NCBI GenBank assembly: GCA_942159475.1
Contig: OW804098.1
Location: 5,246,383-5,310,382 of the forward strand
Length of the DNA stretch: 64,000 nt
Direction: 5' to 3'
DNA from: Sthenelais limicola
Lineage: Eukaryota > Annelida > Polychaeta > Phyllodocida > Sigalionidae
A program made the position numbers and the translations under genes. The notes under the pieces are model-generated. The model did no database searches. It saw only the letters and a program-made list of their open reading frames with translations, and was not told where the DNA came from. Numbering within the stretch: position 1 is the first letter of the stretch; each line of letters begins with the position of its first letter. Below are positions 9,872-20,600 of the stretch, one piece after another.

Positions 9872-11320
9872 ACACTTACAGTATAGGGAATGTATTATAA
9901 CAACAGTTAGAGTAATACCTTACAATATAGGGGGGTTGTCATAGCAGCAGTTAATGTTAGAACTGACAGTATAGGGGGGTTGCAATATCAGCAATTAAAG
10001 TTAGAACTTACAATATAGGGGGGTTGCAATAGCAGCAATTAAAGTTAGAACTTGCAGTATAGGGGGGTTGCAATAGCAGCAATTAAAGTTAGAACTTACA
10101 ATATAGGGAGGTTGCAATAGCAGCAATTAAAGTTAGAACTTACAATATAGGGGGGTTGTCATAGCAGCAGTTAATGTTAGAACTTACAGTATAGGGGGGT
10201 TGCAATATCAGCAATTAAAGTTAGAACTTACAATATAGGGGGGTTGCAATAGCAGCAATTAATGTTAGAACTTACAGTATAGGGGGTTGCAATATCAGCA
10301 ATTAAAGTTAGAACTTACAATATAGGGGGGTTGCAATAGCAGCAATTAAAGTTAGAAGTTACAATATAGGGGGGTTGTCATAGCAGCAGTTAATGTTAGA
10401 ACTTACAGTATAGGGGGGTTGCAATATCAGCAATTAAAGTTAGAACTTACAGTATAGGGGGGTTGCAATAGCAGCAATTAATGTTAGAACTTACAGTATA
10501 GGGGGTTGCAATATCAGCAATTAAAGTTAGAACTTACAATATAGGGGGGTTGCAATAGCAGCAATTAAAGTTAGAACTTACAATAAAGGGGGGTTGTCAT
10601 AGCAGCAGTTAATGTTAGAACTTACAGTATAGGGGGGTTGCAATATCAGCAATTAAAGTTAGAACTTACAATATAGGGGGGTTGCAATAGCAGCAATTAA
10701 AGTTAGAACTTACAATATAGGGGGGTTGTTATAGCAGCAGTTCATGTTAGAACTTACAGTATAGGGGGGTTGTAATATCAGCAGTTAATCTTAGATTTTA
10801 CAATATAGGGGGGTTGCAATATCAGCAGTTAATCTTAGATTTTACAATATAGGGGGGTTGCAATATCAGCAATTAAAGTTAGAACTTACAATATAGGGGC
10901 GTTGTTATAGCAGCAGTTCATGTTAGAACGTACAATATAGGGGGGTTGTAATATCAGCAGTTAATCTTAGATTTTACAATATAGGGGGGTTGCAATATCA
11001 GCAATTAAAGTTAGAACTTACAATATAGGGGCGTTGTTATAGCAGCAGTTCATGTTAGAACGTACAATATAGGGGGGTTGTAATATCAGCAGTTAATCTT
11101 AGATTTTACAATATAGGGGGGTTGCAATATCAGCAGTTAATCTTAGATTTTACAATATAGGGGGGTTGCAATATCAGCAATTAAAGTTAGAACTTACAAT
11201 ATAGGGGGGTTGTATTAGTAACAGTTAATGTTAGAGCTTACATAAGACAGTATTTAGGACAGCATCAGTTATTGTTAGAACTTACAATATGGGGGGGGGG
11301 GGGGCGGTTGTATTACTAGC
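9872..11320. repeat. Minisatellite 2, 44-bp unit
   Basis: About 31 copies of a unit containing TTACAATATAGGGGGGTTGC and AATAGCAGCAATTAAAGTTAG. Variants with TGTCATAGCAGCAGTTAATG alternate in patterned blocks, giving higher-order structure. The last units degenerate and include a 14-G run at 11291-11304. Confidence 0.95.
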
Positions 11321-12031
11321 AGTTAGTTTAACAGCTTACAATGTAAGGACCAGGTGCCTAAATTGTATCAGCTAATGCTACAACATTGGGATAAATGTTC
11401 TACCAATTCTTTGCCATTCTGAGAGCAATCGGTTATTTCTAGGTAACCTAACCCACAAGCTTTTTTGGTGAAGCATATATGTTACAGATATGTTAGAGGG
11501 ATGTCATTCTTTATTCAACTTGGAGTTGAATGACTCTATTTAATTGTAATTAGGTAAATCTGGAAGGATATTTTGACCTCTAGCGTTGCCTGCCTATTCA
11601 AACCCCCTTCTTGCAATACCCCTTAAAATGACATATGATAGTGGAAATGATGCCCAACATTAGTCTAAGTTGAGGGTTATCAAAAGACATTATTACATTA
11701 CATGTTTATAAAGCTTTTATAATAATAACTCTTGATATAAAAGTCTATAATCAACTTCATACTAAAATAAATTTCTCGTCAAAAGTAACCTGTCATCCAC
11801 AATATGATCACATGGTATTACATTACAAACCCTCTATGCAAGAAGCAGGGACTGAGTCAATATATAGGCACAAGTCCCAGATACACTGACATCTACACAA
11901 TGGTTAGTTTATCAGTCCCTCACCTCCTCACCGTTACTTGTCTATATTTATAGACTCAAGTGTTTACATGTCTCATACATGGTTGTCACTAGTATATGTG
12001 TACTTTGGTGTAGTGACGTATTGGCAGGCCT
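11321..12031. other. Non-coding stretch with a dispersed repeat copy
   Basis: No coding frame of note. Bases 11856-11988 are about 85-90% identical, by eye, to 15166-15293 in the same orientation, so a dispersed or segmentally duplicated unit is present. Confidence 0.6.
11856..11988 (+). repeat. Direct repeat copy 1 (partner 15166-15293)
   Basis: Both copies share CAATATATAGGCACA, CTGACATCTACACAATGGTT and ACTCAAGTGTTTACATGTCT in the same order. Confidence 0.85.
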
Positions 12032-12040
12032 GTCTATCTA

Positions 12041-12360
12041 GCAAGGAGCGGAACCTTATAATTTAGCGCCGGCTGACAGAATGTGGCTTCAGTGACGTGA
12101 TTGGCTGTTGTAACTAGAGCCGGCAGGGATATGTGCTGTCAAATGTTACTTAATAGAAATAGATACTAAAATTAACCCTAAACCTAACCTTAAATTGGTG
12201 GTCCTAAGTCAGTAAAGCGGGTAGTGGACTGTCCGGAGTAAAATAGACTAATTAAACTAATTACATGACTAGTAAAGACAAGTAAGCCCCGCCCACCGGA
12301 TCTGCCAAGCCCCGCCCACTTCGGCTAGCCGGCGCTAAATTGTAAGGTTCCGCCTAAAGC
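12041..12360. mobile_element. hAT-like MITE (320 bp)
   Basis: Near-perfect terminal inverted repeats: GGAACCTTATAATTTAGCGC at the left (12050) and its complement GCGCTAAATTGTAAGGTTCC at the right (ending 12351). Outside the repeats the sequence TCTATCTA occurs on both sides (12033-12040 and 12362-12369), with a G before each copy, an 8-9-bp target duplication as made by hAT transposases. There is no coding capacity. A relative of its internal sequence lies reversed at about 53185-53320. Confidence 0.75.
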
Positions 12361-12760
12361 GTCTATCTAAGTTTGCTGGGGGACTGGGGGAACAGCTGGA
12401 CCAGGGGACTGGGGATGGGGAGGGACCTCACTTGTGTGGTTAATGAAGGCACCATTAAAAATAGGGAGTTTTTTTAAATACAATAGAGGATTTATAGGGT
12501 CATTGGTGCTTTTCCACACACCTGTGTTGATGAATCCACCATTTAATGTCAGGTGTTATAATAGAGGACTCATAGGGTGTGTATGTGACTTGGCTGCCAT
12601 GCATGGGTAAGGCAAACCAATTCCATAACAGAAGTGCAACAAATCCCATAGTCTTAGCATTGCTACTATATCAAATGCTGCTTTTAGAACCGTATCTGGT
12701 CATAAACCAATCAAGAGGTTAGGGGAAAGTTTGGAAACTGCATTGTAGATGGCGATTTCA
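12361..12760. other. Unique spacer
   Basis: Non-coding; two weak GGGGACTGGGG-type repeats near 12380-12425. Nothing else seen. Confidence 0.4.
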
Positions 12761-12761
12761 A

Positions 12762-14075
12762 GAGTTACAATAGGAGGATTGTAATAGCAGCAATATATGT
12801 CAGGAGTTAAAATATCAGGTTTGTAATAGCAGCAGTGTATGTAAGGGGTTACAATAGGGGGTTTGTAATAGCAGCAGTGTATGTAAGGGGTTACAATAGG
12901 GGGTTTGTAATAGCAGCAGTGTATGTAAGGGGTTACAATAGGGGGTTTGTAATAGCAGCAGTGTATGCCAGTACAATAGGGGGTTTGTAATAGCAGCAGT
13001 GTATGTCAGCGGTTACAAGAGGGGGTTTGTAATAGCAGCAGTGTATGTCAGTACAATAGGGGGCTTGTAATAGCAGCAGTGTATGTCAGGGGTTACAACA
13101 GGAGGTTTGTAATAGCAGCAGTGTATGTAAGGATTTACAATAGGGGGTTTGTAATAGCAGCAGTGAATGCCAGGAGTTTCAATAGGGGGTTTGTAATAGC
13201 AGCAGTGTATGTCAGCGGTTACAAGAGGGGGTTTGTAATAGCAGCAGTGTATGTCAGTACAATAGGGGGCTTGTAATAGCAGCAGTGTATGTCAGTACAA
13301 TAGGGGGATTGTAATAGCAGCAGTGTATGTCAGTACAATAGGGGGTTTGTAATAGCAGCAGTGCATGTCAGTACAATAGGGGGTTTGTAATAGCAGCAGT
13401 GTATGTCAGTACAATAGTGGGTTTGTAATAGCAGCAGTGCATGTCAGTACAATAGGGGGTTTGTAATAGCAGCAGTGTATGTCAGTACAATAGGGGGTTT
13501 GTAATAGCAGCAGTGTATGTCAGTACAATAGGGGGTTTGTAATAGCAGCAGTGTATGTCAGTACAATAGGGGGTTTGTAATAGCAGCAGTGTATATCAGT
13601 ACAAGAGGGGGTTTGTAATAGCAGCAGTGTATGTCAGTACAATAGGGGGTTTGTAATAGCAGCAGTGAATGTAAGGATTTACAATAGGGGGTTTGTAATA
13701 GCAGCAGTGAATGCCAGGAGTTACAATAGAGCATTAACAAGGGATGAATGTAGGGAGTTACAATAGGGGGTTTGTAATAGCAGCAGTGTATGTAAGGGGT
13801 TACAATAGGGGGTTTGTAATAGCCGCAGTGTATGTAAGGATGTACAATAGGGGGTTTGTAATAGCAGCAGTGTATGTAAGGGGCTACAATAGGGGGTTTG
13901 TAATAGCAGCAGTGTATGTAAGGATTTACAATAGGGGGTTTGTAATAGCAGCAGTGTATGTAAGGGGCTACAATAGGGGGTCTGTAATAGCAGCAGTGAA
14001 TGCCAGGAGTTACAATAGAGCATTAACAAGGGATGAATGTAGGGAGTTACAATAGGGGGTTTGTAATAACAACAG
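12762..14075. repeat. Minisatellite 3, 38/42-bp units
   Basis: About 32 copies with core ACAATAGGGGGTTTGTAATA and GCAGCAGTGTATGT. Full units are 42 bp (ending AAGGGGTT), while a shortened 38-bp unit (ending CAGT) dominates the centre at about 13250-13650. A block with GAGCATTAACAAGGGATGAA recurs at 13729 and 14021 at the ends of two sub-arrays, which indicates a block duplication. Open frames on both strands are repeat artefacts. Confidence 0.95.
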
Positions 14076-15165
14076 GGATCTCCAGCAATGAGCTGTGCTA
14101 CTTGACTGACAAATATCTGATCGTTATGCAAAACTGGGTTGCCTAATATTGCATTTTAAGGAATTAATATACAAGAAAATGTTTAAGCTTGCACTTTGTC
14201 TGGCCCAATACTGTTTACTTGATCTGAGCAAGGACACAATAATTCAGTATACCATGTAACATCTTCTAATTTATGCAATGGTAATGGAGTATTTAATTTT
14301 GAGTAGAGTTTGTACCAAAGCCATCAACTAATTTTCCATATCAAATGTAGGTATTTATCTATATATATGCTCCTATTATGACAGTCCTTCATTCAACCAA
14401 CGAGAGTGAATTCAAAAGAGTATCAAGTCCTGCGTCGGCAGAAAGATGTAACAAATTTCCCCATCTTATCTTGGAATCTGATGGCCCAGGCGGTCACCCC
14501 TTTCATCCGAGGTTGTTTGTAAGTTCTTAAAGGGCCTTCAGTCTCCCCTCTCATTTTCTGTTTTGGAGGTGGGAGTGAAGTTTCTTTCATTATTGTTTAA
14601 ATATTGCATAAATCTGATTTATAAGTTGACAATCAGGTTCAGAACATCTATAGCTCGGGACCAGTACACCTGATTTGTGAAAATAAAATAAAACTGAGCC
14701 AGTATCATGAAGTAATTCATTTGTTGACTAATTTTCAATCAGTTTTTTCCATTTGATCATATCTTCCGATTTGATTTGAAGCACCTAAAACATATCAATG
14801 TGTAGCTAATGATGTCTCCATCCATAGGTCTCATAGTAATTCTTCAAATCAGATCGGAACAATGTTAAATGTGGTGATATGTCCATTTCTCTGTATAAAT
14901 TAATGAGTTAAAATTTGCCAGAACATGTGGGTTCTATGGCCTTTTATGGCCTTTTATGGTCCTTTCCCCGATTTTCTCCACCAGACCCCTTACTGTGGTT
15001 CCCAGCAGGGTCAAACAAGCTCGGGTATAGCATCGGACATAGTCCTCACTCTCCTGTTCCAAACTCGTTGATTCAACCAACACAAGTGTATGGGGAGTAG
15101 GTTTGTAAGTTTTCCTATATGAGCTGGAAACGTTTCAAATGCTCTATAACATAAACAAGGTGCTG

Positions 15166-15293
15166 TGTCAATATATAGGCACATGTCCAAGATATACTGA
15201 CATCTACACAATGGTTACCTTATCAGTTCCTCACCTCCGCCAACTTCACTTGTCTGTAGACTCAAGTGTTTACATGTCTCATACGTGGTTGTC
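15166..15293 (+). repeat. Direct repeat copy 2 (partner 11856-11988)
   Basis: Same order of shared blocks as copy 1, with scattered substitutions and small gaps. Confidence 0.85.
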
Positions 15294-16127
15294 TGATATC
15301 TGGGCATTGACATAGTGAGAGACAGTGCAATAGATATGGTTGCCCTTGGCATTAAAGTGGCATAAATACAAAATCACACCTCCAATGGATGTAAAATATG
15401 ACAATATTAAGTTGAACTGAGTTGTTTTAAGTATTATTCCTACTTCTCCTCCTCCCCATTATTATTATCATTACAAGCGAGAGCCATACAAAGATCCATG
15501 ATAAAGAAATGAGTGTACTGTACGGGCACAGTAGCTGTGTGCCCTCCCCTGGGTATTAATAGGCTTAACAATAAAGGATCATATAATTGTCATTTGCAAT
15601 CCCAGTTAGTTATAATATTAACTAAGGTTTTCCTGTGAGAGAATTAATGCTAATTGATATAGGCCTAATGTTGGATTCAGTAAGATAATATTTTAATCAA
15701 AACCCTGAAAATTGCATTTGAATGTAAAGACTATTTTTTCAGTTACAAGTGTGAAGGTAAGTTTAGGAAAATCTCTCAAATACGATTTTCCAATGAGAAA
15801 ATAATGGCTGCTTCAAAGAAGTTCTTATATAGTAATAATTAATTCAATAATAATTAATTAAGTATTTGACTCTAGTAACTATTGTAATGAAGAAGTCAGA
15901 GAGAATAGCCTTCACCATCTGGATCAAACATAGCACAAAGGTGATGTTGTGGACTGAAACATGCAATATCCTTACATTAATAAGTAGACATAACCTTCTT
16001 GCATGTGGCAACCCATTGTCACTTGCATTTATAAACTTTCTCCTCCCCCCTGACATTTCAAGTTTGATTACAAATATTTTACTATTTGTGACCCGCTCTG
16101 CGAAAAGGGGTCTGATATACAGAGAGA

Positions 16128-16264
16128 GAATGGGGCGAGCCGGCAATAATCGAAAAATTTATAGGACGAGATTCGTCCACATAAGCACAATACTGTAGGC
16201 AGAGTGCTTATGTGGACAAATCAAGTCCTATAAATTTTCAATTATTGCTGGCGAGTTCCATTCT
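16128..16264. repeat. Long imperfect hairpin
   Basis: Arms of about 61 bp (16128-16188 and 16204-16264) around a 15-nt loop. TTTATAGGAC and GTCCACATAAGCAC in the left arm pair with GTGCTTATGTGGAC and GTCCTATAAA in the right. It may be a short foldback transposon. Confidence 0.85.
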
Positions 16265-17401
16265 ATATTTATTATATGTGCATAAAATTTGATCATAATG
16301 TCATCAGATATCACTGAAAAAATACTAAAGAAGTCTCAGAGAGCCCCGCTGCCCTGCTGACAGCCCCACTGACAGCCCTGTTAGTATATTGATGAATTAA
16401 AACATTCATATCATGGCCATTCCTTGAGCTACATTAATACCATTTATATCATTCAAAAGAGAATTTAACGCTCTATTTAATGATGTAGGTTTTATGATGT
16501 ATTTCTATAATTATAGTACCAGAATCACGGGTGGATTACCAATCGCGGGGAATTGTTTACATGCTCCGCGGAGAGCCAAAGCTCCGTGAAGCATAAAAAC
16601 AGGGCTATTTTTAGACAATTACATTTCATATAAGACGCGTCCTATATGAATATTTTTATAGCACCCCACTTATAGTATGTCTCATATAGAATGCGCGTAT
16701 AATAAATCTCCTTGTAAATCTGACAGGCACAGTGGATTGTGCGTTTTTCAAGTGTGGGTTGTTAAAAAAAGTGACGGGCCTCTGGACTCTATCATCCATT
16801 TCCTTTTTGGATGTATTTTACTGGGAAATACCAATTTTAACCGAGTTTCTTCCAATCCGCCTTGTATTTGAAGGCCTATTATTTCCCTCAGAATGTCAAT
16901 TCTATTGAAAACTCAGCTTACAAATATATAGTTATTTTTATTGAACATGATTCAAGGTTTCAAAGCTCTTTTTTACCTTGTTAATGGTGTAAATAAAATA
17001 TGTGTGTGAATGAGCTCTGACCAATTAAATATGTTCATAATTTGTGCAATGAGCAAATTCTGTTTAGCGGTGGAAGTAGTTCCTGTATTAATACTCTACA
17101 AGGTATGCTGACAACAACTTGTCAACTTTTGAGGAAAGAGTTGCATTTGTATTTTCATTGATGTTTTGTTTGAATGGTTACAATTAACACTGTTTTTACA
17201 AATCTCATGGTTCATGATGGGTGATTACTGGCATTTAGTCTCGAATTGTTGAGATTTGGTCGTAGGTTGTGGAGGCACATATGTACGTCTACCCGTGGTC
17301 GTCACGCACTGGTGAACACTGAGCGTTTAGCCCAGTCCATGTTGGTGCTGACCGGGGGGTGGCTGTATGTGTGTGGATCTCAACAATGCGAGACTAAAGC
17401 A

Positions 17402-17523
17402 ATTAGACCCTTCCGTTGTAGGGGGGGCCGGGTGTATGCGTTCTTAGGGACAAACTTCGGCTCCGCCTCAGTTTGTCCCTAAGAACGCATACACCCGCCC
17501 CCCCTACAACGTCAGGTTCTAAT
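17402..17523. repeat. Near-perfect hairpin / foldback element
   Basis: Arms 17415-17456 and 17470-17511 are almost perfect complements around a 13-nt loop, with a G7 run opposite a C7-8 run. Pairing weakens but continues to AATTAGA/TCTAAT outside. The end sequence ACAACGTCAGGTTCTAAT recurs at about 50415, so this is one member of a dispersed family. Confidence 0.85.
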
Positions 17524-17637
17524 CGCCCATTAGCCAATAAGGTATTATGATACTCAACACACATTTGTCTTTACAGGAATCGCTTCCTGGTGATCAGGCA
17601 AACTGAACAAGTATAACATCTTCTAAATAGTTCCAAA

Positions 17638-17640
17638 ATG
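17638..17640 (+). CDS. NLR exon 1: start codon only
   Basis: TTCCAAAATG is followed at once by the donor GTAAGT, so the first coding exon contributes just the ATG. The 5' untranslated part may begin at 17578 after an acceptor-like TTGTCTTTACAG. The next exon starts with an Asp codon in phase 0. Confidence 0.6.
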
Positions 17641-20600
17641 GTAAGTCTTCCTTTTTATACATTTTAGGGACATTTTTTATAGAAACATATATAAATGCTA
17701 TTAATAAGAAATAAGTATGGCATGTACATAGAAATTAGTAACCGTTTTTTCCCAAGTGCATCATTCTTGTGGAACTCTTTTCATGATTCTCTCAAACTCC
17801 ATAATTATGTTTGCCTATTTCCTTGTAGGATGAACGAGCTTTAGAGAAGCACTTGCAGTCAAATGGGCCAGAACTGCTCAAGTACATTGAAGTGACGGAG
17901 GCACTGTTAGCTTATTTGGTACAGAAACAGGTGTTGTCTAGGAGTAACACCCAGCACATAAGGGTAAGACACATTTGTTGCTAAGCTTATACACCAAGGT
18001 ATGGAAAAGGTAGAAATCAACAGGAGAATGGGGGAGAACCAATAAAGGGTATAAGGATCCATATTAACAGTCAGAAATGCCTCCCTAAAACCATTAGGTG
18101 CATGCATAGAGGTTGCGGCGGGAGACTGAGGGGCGGAGCACAGGGCAGACCCTAGGTCTCCCACCGCAACCTCTATCCATAACCCTTTGACAGACCGAAA
18201 CCTAGCTAGATATCATCTATTTCTGCCATTAGATTCTATACTTAATTAGCTGTTGAATGGGATTATTCCAGAGTTTCTACCTTGAATATGAGAGCCACAG
18301 TCATATGGTTTGTTGACCCATCTGTTGAAGCCAGTGGGGGAATGCACATTCCTATGGCTATGTTGGCATTGCACAGTGCATAGTTCTGGTAGGATCACAT
18401 GACAGCGTCTGATCATATGATTGGCTGACGATTGGCAGCAGCAGGGGGCTGTTGTTCAACTGCATTCAACTGGTTGTTTCGGCAGCCATCTTGATTTCCT
18501 CTCGATTTGAAGATGTGGTTAGCTATATCTAGGAACCCACATGATGATAACATTCCTATAGAGATCTTGTTGAAAAAAAATCAATGTTAGTCTGATATAC
18601 CTCAAACTGAACAAGATAGTTATGCTTCTACATGAAAGAGTGGGTTCAGTTGGCCTACAATGCATCAACTCTATGATTAACTGTACAGAGTGCCATTTGG
18701 CATTCATATTGATTCATTGACAGGGCTGACACATTTCTATCATATGTACATTCAACCATCCAATGAGGTGGGTGCAATACACATATTTTGTTGTATGTGT
18801 ACAATAATTAGCACTTATTGGTCGAGTTGATGCATGGTGCATAAAAAAAGAACGAGATTGTAGATCGAGTTCTTTATTCATGCCTCTTTGCGGAAAACAT
18901 GTTAACACACGGGGTTTAAATGCAATTTTGCCATGATTTATTCTGAACAAATTCACTGAAAAATGCTACTAATTATGAATTATCAAATTACAGTATGACT
19001 ACACTAATTGAAGTGTGGATTATTATAATTGAAGTGTGGATTATTATAATTGAAGTGTGGATTATAGTAATTGGACTTGGATGCGAGTGCATTAGTATGT
19101 CCTCTCTTGAATGCCGATGAATTATTAACCTGGGCGTTTGAATGCTGATGAATTATTGATGATAATTTATTGAGCTTGTCTGCATGCCGATGCATTATCA
19201 TTATCCTGCTGGAGGCTCGTGGCTGTTGTGTTAATTGCCTCTTAATTAAAACCAATACTCCCATGAGGTTAAGGAGCGACGATTGGATATATTACTGACT
19301 AATGATACATACAACCCATATCAATTTAATTCCTTTTATTCTTATTTATCAGCATTTTCTGACCGGGATTGGGACCTATTTTAGGTCGGGATTCAGGATT
19401 TAAAAGGGCCTATGGAATTAGGGAAAGGGATTTAGAGCCAGATTTAATTTTTCAATGTAGGGATTGCAAAAATAAACATTAATATTAATTTATAATGCAA
19501 GCATAAGTATATTCTGGAGGAGCTTCCAAGAGTATTTCCTCACACAACTCAAGTCGAACTATATAAATAATATAATCGTACAGGTCTTATTTGTTAACTT
19601 TGGATCTATATAATTATAGTAGGAATATAATTCAAAAACGATTATTATCCTACAAACTGGTAGAATATATTTCTTCCACTTCAGAACTTCTGTGACTATT
19701 ATTCCTTTTTCAAAAAAATATCAAGTCAGTTCAGAGCCACATGCACATGTGGTCGCAATTATCCACAATTATGACCACTTCTGTTGGAGGGCTTTGGGGG
19801 CGGCAGAGGGTCCCCTAATGAGAGGCACAATTAGTGCTGAGTTCAGAGGGTGAGATAAGAGAGGAGGGGGGGGGGGAGAGGAGGGCAAGGAGAATGATAC
19901 AAATGATACAATTGTTCATCAACCTAAGTCGGTATGTGTCTCTCATAGTACTGATATAACAATACCATGAAAATAAAAAACAGAATAAGTTTCCTTAACT
20001 CCAAACAAACCTTTACTGCTATTTCTAAACTGAGAATGTCGAATAATCTACCTTTATTTTCTTCATCATCCATTGTTACTCTACTCATATGTCCACCCTA
20101 GAAATAGATAGGTACCTTATTTAATGGTACTTTAAATGATAGTGTTTATTTTTCAAAATATATTATTTAAGATGTTTTTGGGTGTGGGTACGTAAAGAGT
20201 GGTCATAGGTGGTCACAATCAGCAAATATCATGACAATGCGATGAGAACCCTATTAGTTATTTAATTTTATTATTAAACATGTTTTAATATGCACAAACT
20301 TTATATCTACAGAAAGCTGAGGAAATAAGGAATTCAACCATATGCATCGTTATGATCTCACTAGTAGCAGGCATGCGTTACCGCCGCGCGTAATCGTTAC
20401 GCATATTTAGTACAGTTATAAAATAATACATATTTATACATCATTTTTCTATTAGTTCTCTCTCCTCCAATTCTCTATAATTCTCATCCAATACCTGCAA
20501 TAAAACGTGATGCGGAATGATGCATTCCCTTCACCAAATGATAGGGTAGTTACATAAGATAATTTATTTCTTTTACTGTCATGTGTGATCTCAATCGCGC

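Larger units (their letters stand above)
14076..17577. other. Non-coding region upstream of the NLR gene
   Basis: No coding sequence supported. It contains the second copy of a dispersed repeat (15166-15293) and two large hairpins (16128-16264 and 17402-17523). The promoter of the NLR gene probably lies in the last part, but no clear core promoter element stands out. Confidence 0.6.

Noticed and set aside
13558..14131. Cys/Leu-rich repetitive frames on the - strand
   Set aside because: Mirror of the 38/42-bp minisatellite.
15844..16198. Overlapping 100- and 110-codon frames
   Set aside because: They run into the 16128-16264 hairpin and overlap on opposite strands; no conserved motif.
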